Assembly (NCBI GenBank): GCA_018436855.1
Contig: JAHDKO010000042.1
Coordinates: 1-60,466 of the forward strand
DNA from: Deltaproteobacteria bacterium
Lineage (GTDB): Bacteria; Desulfobacterota; Desulfomonilia; UBA1062
Length of the DNA stretch: 60,466 bases
Direction of reading: 5' to 3'
Below, piece after piece: positions 14,629 through 24,156 of the stretch. A program made the translations under genes and the position numbers. The stretch's first letter is position 1; every line of letters begins with the position of its first letter. The notes beneath the pieces are model-generated. The model made no database searches and was not told the origin of the DNA. It saw only the letters and a list, made by a program, of their open reading frames with translations.

Positions 14629-16325
14629 TAGTGATCGCAGGTATTTTCACCCAGCTCGATGGTACCGGCGAGGAAACTCTCGGCCAGCTCCTCGGGCGTA
14701 CTTGACGGGGCGCCGACCAGCACACGGATATTGTTTTCCGTGAACAGACTCTGGGCGCGCTGCCCCATGCCGCCCGCGATAATGATGTTTGCACCCTTCT
14801 CGGCAAGCCAGCGGGGCAGCACTCCAGGCTCGTGCGGGGGAGGCGTCAGGTCCTCCCTGTTCGTGATCTTCTTGGTTTCGGTGTCCACATCCACCAGGGC
14901 GAAGCGCTCACAGTGCCCGAAATGAAGACACAGCCTCCCGTCTGCCAATGGAACGGCTATTCGCATCGATGCATCCTCCTTTTTGTTTTGTTTCGTTTCA
15001 TCAGTTTCCGATGCCGCGGTGTCACGGATGTCATCCGGGGTATCGGCCGGTTTCCGGCCAGCTTCGACGCACGCGATGATTTCCCGCATGATCGAGGCCG
15101 TGGGGCTGGCTGCATAGTGACGGATGAATGCGCGGCCTGTGTCACACGCCTCGGCGATGAGCGGGTCCATGGGAATGGAGCCCAGATAGGGGACCCCCAT
15201 ATCACGGGCGGTATTCTCGCCGCCTCCCTGCCGGAAGATCGGGGTTACCTCGCCGCACTTGGGGCATACGAAGCCGCTCATGTTCTCCACAACCCCGAGC
15301 ACGGGAACCTTGAGCTGGTGGCAGAAGCTGATGGATTTGCGGACATCCACGGCAGCCACTCGCTGCGGGGTGGTGACCACCAGCGCGCCGTCAACGCCGC
15401 CCATCAGCTGAAAGACCGACAGCGGCTCGTCGCCGGTGCCGGGAGGCGAGTCGATGATGAGGTAGTCGAGATCGCCCCAGGCCGCATCGGTGAGAAACTG
15501 CCGGATCGCGGTCATCTTCATGGGGCCTCTCCAGATCACGGCGTCATCCTGGCTGCGAAGGAAGAATCCGATGGACAGGACCTTCAACCCCTCCATTTCA
15601 ATAGGCAGGAGCTCTCCGTTCTCACCACGGACATTGTGCCCCTCGAGCCCCAGCATGGTGGGAACGCTCGGGCCGTGAATATCCACGTCGAGCAGGCCCA
15701 CTCTCTTGCCCGAGAGCATGAGCGATACGGCTAGATTCACCGCCACCGTGCTCTTCCCGACGCCCCCCTTGCCCGATATCACCACGATCTTGTGCTCGAT
15801 CCGGCAGAGGCGTTCCGCGAGTCTTCTCCTGTTTTCGAAGTCCTCGTCGCTCTCTCCCGGACGCCTCGACGCTGCGGAGCATCCGCTCTTGCTGCAGGAT
15901 TCGCATGCGCTCTTTTTTGCCTGCTCCCTGGGGTATGGCTCGTGACCCCGTCCCGCAGAGTCTCTGAGAGAGGCATGCAGGGTGTTGACGGAGAGCATCG
16001 CGCAGTGCTCGCCTTCCTCGGGCAGGTCTTCCAGTGCATCGAGGATGTTCTCCCGGCCGAGCTCCAGGGCCTCGCCAGGGGTTTTCCCTATGGCCAGGCA
16101 GGTTGTCATGCTGCCGCATGCAAGGGAATGTCCGCAGCCGTCGGTGGTAAACGATGCCTGCTCCACCCTGCCGCCACGCACGAGCACCCAGCATTCCATG
16201 GTATCGCCGCAGGGGCCGGTGATGCGCGCATGACCGGTGAATTCCTCCAGCGGTCCATTGTTCCGCGGTTGTTCCCCGTGATCGGCAAATCGGGGCAGAG
16301 TTTTCTCGTTGCTGACAGTTTCCAT
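14628..16325 (-). CDS. Three-domain fusion: NifU/IscU-like scaffold + Mrp/NBP35 ATPase + C-terminal NifX/ORP domain (MrpORP-like)
   Basis: 565 residues. Residues 25-125 look like a NifU-type Fe-S scaffold (GPCGDTMECWV with Cys39, TTDGCG with Cys64, EHCAML with Cys108). A Cys141/144/149 linker (CESCSKSGC) follows. Residues 178-425 are a Mrp/NBP35 ATPase: SGKGGVGKST at 184-193, DVDIHGPSVP, IIDSPPGTGDE and the CxxC FVCPKCGE that carries a shared Fe-S cluster. From residue 454 an ORP/NifX domain follows (MRIAVPLADGRLCLHFGHC, TPPPHEPGVLPRWL). An Mrp-ORP fusion is known from Desulfovibrio; here a scaffold is joined as well. The linker before the ORP domain contains a full internal ribosome site. 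Probably an Fe-S or Mo-cluster carrier. Confidence 0.9.
   Translation of the reverse strand: METVSNEKTLPRFADHGEQPRNNGPLEEFTGHARITGPCGDTMECWVLVRGGRVEQASFTTDGCGHSLACGSMTTCLAIGKTPGEALELGRENILDALEDLPEEGEHCAMLSVNTLHASLRDSAGRGHEPYPREQAKKSACESCSKSGCSAASRRPGESDEDFENRRRLAERLCRIEHKIVVISGKGGVGKSTVAVNLAVSLMLSGKRVGLLDVDIHGPSVPTMLGLEGHNVRGENGELLPIEMEGLKVLSIGFFLRSQDDAVIWRGPMKMTAIRQFLTDAAWGDLDYLIIDSPPGTGDEPLSVFQLMGGVDGALVVTTPQRVAAVDVRKSISFCHQLKVPVLGVVENMSGFVCPKCGEVTPIFRQGGGENTARDMGVPYLGSIPMDPLIAEACDTGRAFIRHYAASPTASIMREIIACVEAGRKPADTPDDIRDTAASETDETKQNKKEDASMRIAVPLADGRLCLHFGHCERFALVDVDTETKKITNREDLTPPPHEPGVLPRWLAEKGANIIIAGGMGQRAQSLFTENNIRVLVGAPSSTPEELAESFLAGTIELGENTCDH
14966..14980 (-). promoter_or_regulatory. 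Internal Shine-Dalgarno and in-frame ATG at the ORP domain of the fusion
   Basis: On the minus strand AAAAAGGAGG (core 14975-14980) is followed after 8 bases by an in-frame ATG at 14966 that starts a complete 112-residue ORP/NifX domain (MRIAVPLADG...). The same DNA codes the lysine-rich linker of the fusion. A separate ORP protein could therefore be made from the same message. Confidence 0.6.
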
Positions 16326-16349
16326 ATGTCACTCCTTATAAAGAGAAAA

Positions 16350-16468
16350 TTATTTCCATATGTCCCGGATAGCTCCGGCCGCCTCGGTATCGAGATCGAC
16401 CACCGTGCACTCCTGCACCTGGGCCAGCTTCACTTGCCGGTCATACCGGATGCCACTGCCAGGATCAT
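16350..16468 (-). pseudogene. Probable frameshifted remnant after the TrmO-like gene
   Basis: An ATG at 16468 overlaps the TrmO-like stop as ATGA and opens MILAVASGMTGK, resembling the start of a MinD-type ATPase (MI-AVASGKGGTGK), then meets a stop at 16430-16432. In the adjoining frame the reading continues without a stop as VKLAQVQECTVVDLDTEAAG to a TAA at 16350. One frameshift would join the two into a short protein of about 39 residues. It may be a decayed gene or chance; the overlap start and sensible codon use argue for decay. Confidence 0.35.
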
Positions 16469-16995
16469 GACCGGCCTTTCTTCGGGACACTTCCGGAGAG
16501 ATAACCGCGCATGCCCACTCTCTGCGCCTCGTTCTCGTCCACCTCGTCCTGCCATCCGCACCTCGTCTCATGGATGCAGTCGAACCGCGACACGTAGGGC
16601 TTGATATCGAGCAGGGGGGTGCCGTCGAGCACATCCAGGCAGTCCAAGTGGAGCACCGTCCCCTCGCGGGACAGGAGTCTCACGATGCTCAGGCCGATGG
16701 GGTTCGGCCGGACAGGCGCCCTGGTGGAGAACAGGCCTCTGAGTTTGTCCTGGAGGAAGGGCCTGACCATCATCCGTGCAGGACCTGCCCGGTGGAAGTG
16801 ATAGATGAGCATGATGTGCGAGAATCCGTCCAGGTCGTTCAGTCCCTCGCAGTACTGCTCGAATATCTCGGCCGTGCCCCTGCACCCGCAGGAATACACG
16901 GGCTGGATGGGCGTCTGCTCGGGACTGGCATGGATGCTCCGGATAACCCCGATGGGCGTATACGATATACTCAGCTTTGGATCAGCTGTGCTCAT
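16465..16995 (-). CDS. trmO: TrmO/TsaA-family protein (tRNA t6A37 N6-methyltransferase-like)
   Basis: 176 residues. YTPIGVIRSIHASPEQTPIQP starts the beta-barrel family, and STRAPVRPNPIGLSIVRLL is its hallmark block. LDVLDGTPLLDIKPYVSRFD is also conserved. The characterised member, E. coli TrmO, methylates N6-threonylcarbamoyladenosine at tRNA position 37 with SAM. Many anaerobes carry extra copies beside metal or Mo genes with unproven function. Its ATG overlaps the stop of the ORP-like gene (ATGA), so the two are translationally coupled, which is unexpected for a tRNA enzyme and hints at a role in the ORP system. Confidence 0.75.
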   Translation of the reverse strand: MSTADPKLSISYTPIGVIRSIHASPEQTPIQPVYSCGCRGTAEIFEQYCEGLNDLDGFSHIMLIYHFHRAGPARMMVRPFLQDKLRGLFSTRAPVRPNPIGLSIVRLLSREGTVLHLDCLDVLDGTPLLDIKPYVSRFDCIHETRCGWQDEVDENEAQRVGMRGYLSGSVPKKGRS

Positions 16996-17354
16996 ACCCA
17001 GTGGCCTTCGACATCCGCGGAGCCGGCAGGCTTGAGCGCTCCCGAAAGGAAGAGCTTCAGGGCATCGGCCACGGTGGCGGCTTCCGCGGTGTAAATCTTT
17101 ATCCCGGCCGCCTGGAGGACCTTGTAGGCCTTGGGACCGCAGTGTCCGGTTACCAGGTGCCCGGCACCGGTTCCGGCGACAGTCTGGGCGGACTGTATCC
17201 CTGCTCCCTGCGGGGCGTTCAGGTTCTGCTCGTTGTCCACCATGTCGAAGCTCTCTGTCTCCGTGTCATACACCAGGAATTTCGGGGCCCTGCCGAAACG
17301 TCTGTCAAGCGGGTCATCCAGCGTGTTTCCCGATGTCGAGAAAGCCACTTTCAT
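16992..17354 (-). CDS. ORP/NifX-domain protein, 120 residues (orange-protein candidate)
   Basis: 120 residues, a bare dinitrogenase-cofactor-type domain, near the length of the Desulfovibrio orange protein. It shows MKVAFSTSGNTLDDPLDRRF, FGRAPKFLVYD, GAGIQSAQTVAGTGAGHLVTG and HCGPKAYKVL. Its shared blocks with the 180-residue protein at 9645-10187 (SGNTL--P-D-RFGR, GAGIQSAQ, CGPKA) show a duplication. Cofactor ligands cannot be named from sequence. GAAGGAGAAGGAA precedes the ATG. Of all ORP-domain proteins here it is the best candidate for the actual Mo-Cu cluster protein. Confidence 0.85.
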   Translation of the reverse strand: MKVAFSTSGNTLDDPLDRRFGRAPKFLVYDTETESFDMVDNEQNLNAPQGAGIQSAQTVAGTGAGHLVTGHCGPKAYKVLQAAGIKIYTAEAATVADALKLFLSGALKPAGSADVEGHWV

Positions 17355-17397
17355 TTCCTTCTCCTTCCATTACTCTGTTTTCGTTCCCGGCCCATCG

Positions 17398-17501
17398 ATG
17401 GTAAGGACCCTAAGGGCAAGTCTTACGACTCTGCTTCAAGCCTTAAAGCCGGAATGTCATTCTTCCTTCCCGTCCTTAAGAAGCGGATCGAATGAGGATT
17501 C
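17398..17501. repeat. Dispersed repeat, copy B
   Basis: Homologous to copy A (13333-13446) with small gaps: ATGGTAAGGACCCTAA, CTGCTTCAAGCC, GGAATGT, GTCCTTAAGAAGCG and GAGGATTCTAT follow in the same order. It runs into the 3' end of the small gene at 17457-17762, so the last residues of that protein are coded by repeat sequence. Confidence 0.65.
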
Positions 17502-17762
17502 TATGGCTGCCGGCTGTATCACCACGGCAGTGCGGTCCTCCACCGCAGGTCTTCCGAGCAGCATTGTCGCGATCTTCCTGATCCGGCTGTCCGGACGGGA
17601 AAGATCGCGCAATACCAGGCTCCCGATCAGAAAGATCAACGGGGCCCTCCCGAGCAGGCCCGCAGGGGCCGCTGAAGCTCCCGGAGCCATGCGTCCCGAC
17701 CGGCACGCACCGGCGATCAACCCCCATCTCCATCTGAAAGGGCCTTGTGTGAATATCGTCAT
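17457..17762 (-). CDS. Small protein of unknown family in ORP-like operon 2
   Basis: 101 residues. It begins MTIFTQGPFRWRWGLIAGAC; residues 28-50 (ASAAPAGLLGRAPLIFLIGS) are moderately hydrophobic and could make one membrane-associated helix. A basic stretch (RPDSRIRKIATML) follows. The C-terminus ESSFDPLLKDGKEE is encoded inside repeat copy B. Located between two ORP-domain genes on the same strand, it is likely co-transcribed. I do not recognise the family. Absence of a clear conserved motif leaves some chance that it is not a real gene. Confidence 0.45.
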   Translation of the reverse strand: MTIFTQGPFRWRWGLIAGACRSGRMAPGASAAPAGLLGRAPLIFLIGSLVLRDLSRPDSRIRKIATMLLGRPAVEDRTAVVIQPAAIESSFDPLLKDGKEE

Positions 17763-17811
17763 GTCTCGCCTCCTGTACTCATCTCTTCTTCTCTACGTCC
17801 GTGGCACGTTA

Positions 17812-18411
17812 TCACGTGCTCCTGATCATCATGCTGCCGCAGAGAGGGCACTGAACATGCAGGCAGGATACACCCCTTCGGTGCGGCTCACAGTGGCCGC
17901 ACCGGGGGCATACGCACATGCCTCTCATCTCCGGTGAAACAGGCCGCCCCCGGCCGGCTCCCGAGAACCACTCGGACTCATAACCGTCCGGATCTTCCGA
18001 GTTCCTGCCTTCCCGGAATGACGCACCGCCGTGCCTCGTGGCGCTGCAGCGCACGGCGCGACCGCGTTCCCGGCCGCAGCATCCCGGCATGGCGAAGCTG
18101 TCGCCGAGCCTTCCCTCGATCCATGCATGGATGACTTCCTGCAGGTCCCCGGCCACGAAGGGGACCACGGTGATTCCGGATGATCTCACCAGATCGTGCA
18201 GGAATCGCGAGATCGCCCCGCACACCAGGGTATTCACCCTGAGCCGGGTCAGTTGACGGACCTTCTCCACCGATTCTTCAGCAGGCAGTATCTCTGTGGT
18301 CTCGCTCAGAATACGGCCCGCCTCGGTCTCCACGAGACAAATCCGGCCGGCCACGTCAAAGACCGGCGCTATCCTGCTGTTCCAGGATGAGAATGCAGTC
18401 TTCTCACTCAT
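17812..18411 (-). CDS. ORP/NifX-domain protein with C-terminal zinc ribbon, first gene of ORP-like operon 2
   Basis: 199 residues from the ATG at 18411 (CCGGGAGC upstream). An earlier in-frame start would lie inside the promoter. Residues 1-105 are a NifX/ORP-type domain (SRIAPVFDVAGRICLVE, LVCGAISRFLHDLV, PFVAGDLQEVIHAWIEG) ending in an AMPGCCGRERGR cysteine motif. A Ser/Gly/Glu-rich linker follows. The C-terminus has CVCPRCGHCEPHRRGVSC and CPLCGS, a four-cysteine zinc-ribbon or rubredoxin-like knuckle. It is a longer paralogue of the first gene of operon 1 (10805-11185), and both lead their operons from sigma-54 promoters. Confidence 0.8.
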   Translation of the reverse strand: MSEKTAFSSWNSRIAPVFDVAGRICLVETEAGRILSETTEILPAEESVEKVRQLTRLRVNTLVCGAISRFLHDLVRSSGITVVPFVAGDLQEVIHAWIEGRLGDSFAMPGCCGRERGRAVRCSATRHGGASFREGRNSEDPDGYESEWFSGAGRGRPVSPEMRGMCVCPRCGHCEPHRRGVSCLHVQCPLCGSMMIRST

Positions 18412-18442
18412 GCTCCCGGTTATCCTCTCTGTGCATACCAAG

Positions 18443-18458
18443 AGCACGCTCTGTGCCA
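18443..18458 (-). promoter_or_regulatory. Sigma-54 promoter of ORP-like operon 2
   Basis: Minus-strand TGGCACAGAGCGTGCT has GG-N10-GC and resembles the promoter at 12847 (TGGCACAATCTGTGCT). The predicted start is near 18432, 21 bases before the ATG at 18411. A degenerate TGCAT-ATGCC lies near 18529-18538, about 100 bp upstream, where the other promoters have the TGCA-N3-TGCA palindrome. Confidence 0.75.
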
Positions 18459-18667
18459 AACTTCTGAACAGCCGGACGAAGAGCCGGTACCATCAGGATA
18501 TCGCAAAGGAGATTATGGATGGGAAAGATGCATATGCCAAGGGGTAAGTAGCTATATTGAGACCCTATCGCTGGAATGGAGTAGCATAAACGGAACCCTC
18601 CTGCGATTCATCCGGGATTCCCGGACCCGGTAACAGGGGACCTCGCAGGGCGGGAAAACAAGGGGCC

Positions 18668-20020
18668 TCATCTGCGGCCGATGCCGAGCTTTTTCATTTT
18701 CCTGAACAGGGTGCTCTTGTGGATGCCGAGCTCGCGCGCCGCGGCGAGGCGGTTGTCGTGATTGCGTTCCAGGGCCTTGCGGATTGCCTGTGCCTCCATG
18801 AGCTCTCTGGCGGACCTGATCCCCTGCTGTCTCTTCAGGGCGGCGTGGCGCAGCGTGAGATCCTCGGGCAGGTGCGAGACGCCGATCGGTCCCTTGTCGC
18901 ACAGGATGAAGGCGCGTTCGATGACGTTTTCCAGCTCCCGGATATTTCCGGGCCAGTCGTGCGCCATGAGCAGGGAAAGTGCCTCGGTGGTGATTCCCTG
19001 GACCGATTTGTGCTGAATCCGGTTGAAGCGATCGATAAACTGCTCCGCCAGAAGCGGGATGTCCTCCTTGCGGCGCCTCAAGGGAGGAAGCTCGATGCGG
19101 ACCACGTTCACGCGGTAGTAGAGATCGTCGCGAAATTCTCCCCTCCTCACCTTCTCGGCCAGGTCCTGGTTGGTCGCGGCGATGATCCTCACATCGGCGC
19201 TTTCGGTGTGCGTGGCCCCCAGGGGTTCGAAGGTGCGCTCCTGCAAGAACCGCAGCAGCCTGACCTGCAGGGCGGGGCTCACCTCGGCGATCTCGTCGAG
19301 AAAGAGGGTTCCTCCCCGGGCAAGGGCGAACCGCCCCGGTTTGTCCCTTGACGCCCCGGTGAACGCCCCGGCCTTGTAGCCGAAGAGCTCTGATTCGAGG
19401 AGTGTGTCGGGGAGCGCTCCACAGTTGACGGCGATGAAGGGCGCATCCCGGCGAGGGCTCAAGGAATGGATGGTCCGTGCCACGAGCTCTTTCCCGGTTC
19501 CGGTCTCACCGAGGATAAGCACCGTGCTGGGGCTTGCCGCCACCGCTGGGACAACCCCGAAGACATTCTGCATGATGGGACTGCGGCTCGACAGATCCCC
19601 CAGGTGATGGCGCGTCTGAAGCTCCTGGCGCAGCTCCTCGAGCTCGGTCAGGTCGCGGAAGGTCTCTGCACCGCCCACGATACTGCCCTGTTCGTCTCTC
19701 AGCACGGCCGTGGAGACACTGATCGGGATCCGGCGGCCGTGTGCGTCGATGATATAACACGACCTGCCGATCACCGGCTTTCCTGACGCGAGTGTCCGGC
19801 GCAGGGCGCAATCGGTCTCGCACATGCTGGACCGGAAAACCTCGGAGCAGAACCTGCCCAGAGCTTCATCGCGCGGGATGCCGGTGATCTCCTCGGCAGC
19901 CCGGTTGAACGAGGTGATGCGCCACTCGGCGTCCACGGTGAACACCCCGTCCGAAATGCTCTCCAGAATCGAGTCCGTGAAGGAAACGGCGGGACATGCT
20001 GCTTCTCTTTGTCTCTTCAT
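18668..20020 (-). CDS. Sigma-54-dependent activator, PAS-AAA+-Fis (ORP-operon regulator 2)
   Basis: 450 residues. The PAS domain (about 12-125) has the same Cys58-x8-Cys67-x3-Cys71 motif as regulator 1. The AAA+ domain has Walker A GETGTGKE, a classical GAFTGA loop, Walker B TLFLDE and the arginine-rich EFRDDLYYRVNVV block. A Fis-type HTH (NRLAAARELGIHKSTLFRKM) ends it. It is a paralogue of the protein at 11356-12717, but the recognition helix differs, so the DNA targets may differ in part. The start codon is embedded in a perfect inverted repeat (ATGGCA-N5-TGCCAT, 20019-20035) and lacks a Shine-Dalgarno, which may limit translation or mark an operator. Confidence 0.9.
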   Translation of the reverse strand: MKRQREAACPAVSFTDSILESISDGVFTVDAEWRITSFNRAAEEITGIPRDEALGRFCSEVFRSSMCETDCALRRTLASGKPVIGRSCYIIDAHGRRIPISVSTAVLRDEQGSIVGGAETFRDLTELEELRQELQTRHHLGDLSSRSPIMQNVFGVVPAVAASPSTVLILGETGTGKELVARTIHSLSPRRDAPFIAVNCGALPDTLLESELFGYKAGAFTGASRDKPGRFALARGGTLFLDEIAEVSPALQVRLLRFLQERTFEPLGATHTESADVRIIAATNQDLAEKVRRGEFRDDLYYRVNVVRIELPPLRRRKEDIPLLAEQFIDRFNRIQHKSVQGITTEALSLLMAHDWPGNIRELENVIERAFILCDKGPIGVSHLPEDLTLRHAALKRQQGIRSARELMEAQAIRKALERNHDNRLAAARELGIHKSTLFRKMKKLGIGRR

Positions 20021-20035
20021 GGCAATTCATGCCAT
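20019..20035. promoter_or_regulatory. Inverted repeat over the start codon of sigma-54 regulator 2
   Basis: ATGGCA-attca-TGCCAT is a perfect 6-bp inverted repeat, whose left arm includes the ATG. It could be an RNA hairpin hiding the start or a DNA operator. No Shine-Dalgarno precedes the start. Confidence 0.35.
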
Positions 20036-20111
20036 CATACGCATATGGCCCCGACATCGCAACTCATGTTTTCTTCAGTATTGAAAGCAGTGCTTCGGGC
20101 TCAGCCCCCTT

Positions 20112-21929
<1,818 letters not shown>

Positions 21930-21976
21930 AAATACCTCCTTACAAAAAGAGTATATGAGACAGACAATATTCTTAC

Positions 21977-22005
21977 ATAATAAATAGTTGATCAGGGTGA
22001 ATCAA
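21977..22005 (-). promoter_or_regulatory. Sigma-70-like promoter of acyl-CoA synthetase copy 1
   Basis: Minus-strand TTGATT (22000-22005) is followed after 17 bases by TATTAT (21977-21982), 48 bases before the ATG at 21929. Spacing is optimal and both boxes match at 4-5 of 6. Confidence 0.5.
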
Positions 22006-22130
22006 GATGTCCATCTATGAATGTATTAGAAATATCTCTATGCGTTGAAGGTAAAAAACCGTAAAAAGCCGGGTACAAAACAGGCCAGGGGAGGGCCGTG
22101 GCCCTCCCCTGGCTCTTTACGTAGGAACCG

Positions 22131-23951
22131 CTAGTCGACGGAAGCCGGATACATCTGCTCGATGGCGTCCTTATACTTCTGGTTGATGACCCTGCGCTTG
22201 AGCTTCAGGGTAGGCGTGAGCTCGTCCGTTTCCTGGGACCATTCCTTGTCGAGCAGGGAGAACTTGCGGATCTGCTCCACCCGGGCATAGTCCTTCATGT
22301 TGGTCTCGATCTCCTTGGCATAGAGCTCGTTGACCTTGGGGTCCTTGACGAGCTCGGCCCGGGAGGAGAAGCTGATGCCCTGTTCCTTTGCCCAGCTTTC
22401 GAGCTCGGGGAATGCCGGCACCACCAGGGCCGAGAGATACTTGCGGTTGTCGCCGATCACCGCCACCTGCTCAATGAAGTTCGAGGCCTTGAGGCTGTTT
22501 TCGATGTTCTGGGGCGAGATGTTCTTGCCGCCCGAGGTAACGATGAGGTCCTTGATCCGGCCCGTGATCTTGACATAGCCTTCTTCGTCGATCTCGGCGA
22601 TGTCGCCGGTGCGGAAGAATCCGTCCTCGGTGAAGACCTCCTTGGTGGCCTCTTCGTTCTTGTAATAACCCATCATGACCTGGGGGCCCTTGATGAGCAG
22701 CTCGCCGCCCTCACCGATCTTGCAGATCGTGTCCTTGATTGCGGGCCCGACAGTTCCGGGTTTGATTTTCCTGGGAGAATTCGCGTTGGTCACCGGGGTG
22801 GTCTCGGTGAGCCCGAAACCCTCGACAACCTTGATCCCCATGCCCAGGAAGAACTCGGCATCGGACACGGACAAGGGGCCGCCGCCCGAGAAGCCGAACT
22901 CAAGCTTATCCATGCCCAGGGCCACCTTGAGCTTGGAGAAGATGATCTTGTCCGCGAGACGGTATTTGAATCCGAAGAAACCGCTCGGCTCCTTGTCGTT
23001 GCAGATGTAGGGGAGATTATTTGAGGCAATGCCCATGGCCCAGTTGAACATGGCCTTCTTGACCGGCGGAGCGCCTGCCACCTTGGTGAGAATACCGGCG
23101 TGGATCTTCTCGAATAGCCTGGGCACGCTCACGATGCAGGTGGGATGAACTTCCTGGAAGTTCTCCACGATCTTGGAGAAGTCCTCGGCAAAATAAACCT
23201 TCATGCCGTGGCTCATGGGGGTGTAGTAGCCAACAGTGCGCTCGAAGGAGTGCGCGAGCGGCAGGAAGGAAAGGAAGGTGAGCTCGGCCGCCCGCTCGAA
23301 GAGCTGGGGATCGACATTGTATATCTGCTGGACATTCGCGAAGAAATTGTTGTGGGAGAGCATGACCCCCTTGGGATTTCCGGTCGTGCCCGAGGTATAG
23401 ATGATGGTGGCCATCTCTTCACTCTTGATGTCGCGGATTCTCTTGTCGAAATCGGCCTCCTGGGGATTTTCCGCGCCTTCCTTCAGTGCGGTGCTCAGCT
23501 CAATCACGCCGTCGGCGGGCTTATCCATGGGATCGAAGCTGATAATGTCATTCAGGTTCGGAAGTTTCGGCTTGACCGACACGATCTTGCTGGTGTGCTC
23601 CTTAGTTGCGGTGAAGCACATCACGGCATCGGAATTATCGAGAATGTACCTGGATTCTTCTGCCGAGTTCGTCGCATAGATGGGCACGTTGACCGCACCG
23701 ATGGAGAGGATCGCCAAATCGGCCATCCACCACTCGTAACGGTTCGGGGAGAACAGGCACACCTTGTCGCCGGCCTTGATGCCCTTGTTGATGAGGAAGT
23801 AGCCCAGATTCCTCACCATCCGGCCCATCTCATTCCACGAGATGTCGGTGTAAACGCCATCTTTTTTGTACGCCACGATGGCCCTGTCCCCGAACTGCTC
23901 CACCCGGTTATGGAATACCGCCGGGATCGAAGTTTCTGCAAACTTTGCCAT
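22131..23951 (-). CDS. Long-chain acyl-CoA synthetase / AMP-dependent ligase (copy 2)
   Basis: 606 residues from the ATG at 23951 (GAAGGAGGGTATT upstream); an in-frame start at 23984 is less likely. The AMP-binding motif YTSGTTGNPKGVMLSH, GFGLTETTPV, TGDIAEIDEEGYVKITGRIK and GGKNISPQNIE are all intact. It is a tandem paralogue of copy 1: long stretches, for example around LLIKGPQVMMGYYKNEEATK, are identical, while the substrate-facing middle part (residues 130-180 and 210-240) is more diverged. The two may cover different chain lengths or aromatic acids. Confidence 0.9.
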   Translation of the reverse strand: MAKFAETSIPAVFHNRVEQFGDRAIVAYKKDGVYTDISWNEMGRMVRNLGYFLINKGIKAGDKVCLFSPNRYEWWMADLAILSIGAVNVPIYATNSAEESRYILDNSDAVMCFTATKEHTSKIVSVKPKLPNLNDIISFDPMDKPADGVIELSTALKEGAENPQEADFDKRIRDIKSEEMATIIYTSGTTGNPKGVMLSHNNFFANVQQIYNVDPQLFERAAELTFLSFLPLAHSFERTVGYYTPMSHGMKVYFAEDFSKIVENFQEVHPTCIVSVPRLFEKIHAGILTKVAGAPPVKKAMFNWAMGIASNNLPYICNDKEPSGFFGFKYRLADKIIFSKLKVALGMDKLEFGFSGGGPLSVSDAEFFLGMGIKVVEGFGLTETTPVTNANSPRKIKPGTVGPAIKDTICKIGEGGELLIKGPQVMMGYYKNEEATKEVFTEDGFFRTGDIAEIDEEGYVKITGRIKDLIVTSGGKNISPQNIENSLKASNFIEQVAVIGDNRKYLSALVVPAFPELESWAKEQGISFSSRAELVKDPKVNELYAKEIETNMKDYARVEQIRKFSLLDKEWSQETDELTPTLKLKRRVINQKYKDAIEQMYPASVD

Positions 23952-24156
23952 AATACCCTCCTTCTTCATGAGAGATCTGTTCAAAAATCGGTTGGATCAT
24001 TTTATTCAAGTTCACTGCATATTACATGAATTCATAGATATGAATCAATTGTTTTTTAAAGATCTTCCAATATCAGCTTCATGTTGAGTGGATGCCGGAT
24101 TTGATATATATTTCAGCATTGATCAATACGGTAACAAAGGAGCCTTGAGAAAAGAC

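Noticed and set aside
17804..17819. GCACGT-N4-ACGTGC as part of another sigma-54 promoter (TGGCACG start)
   Set aside because: The GG to GC distance is 13 rather than 10 bases; it is an inverted repeat over a stop codon, not a -24/-12 element.
18529..18538. TGCATATGCC as a full TGCA-N3-TGCA activator site for operon 2
   Set aside because: The centre is one base short and the second arm lacks the final A. Its distance (about 100 bp) is suggestive, so it was noted with the promoter but not called a site.
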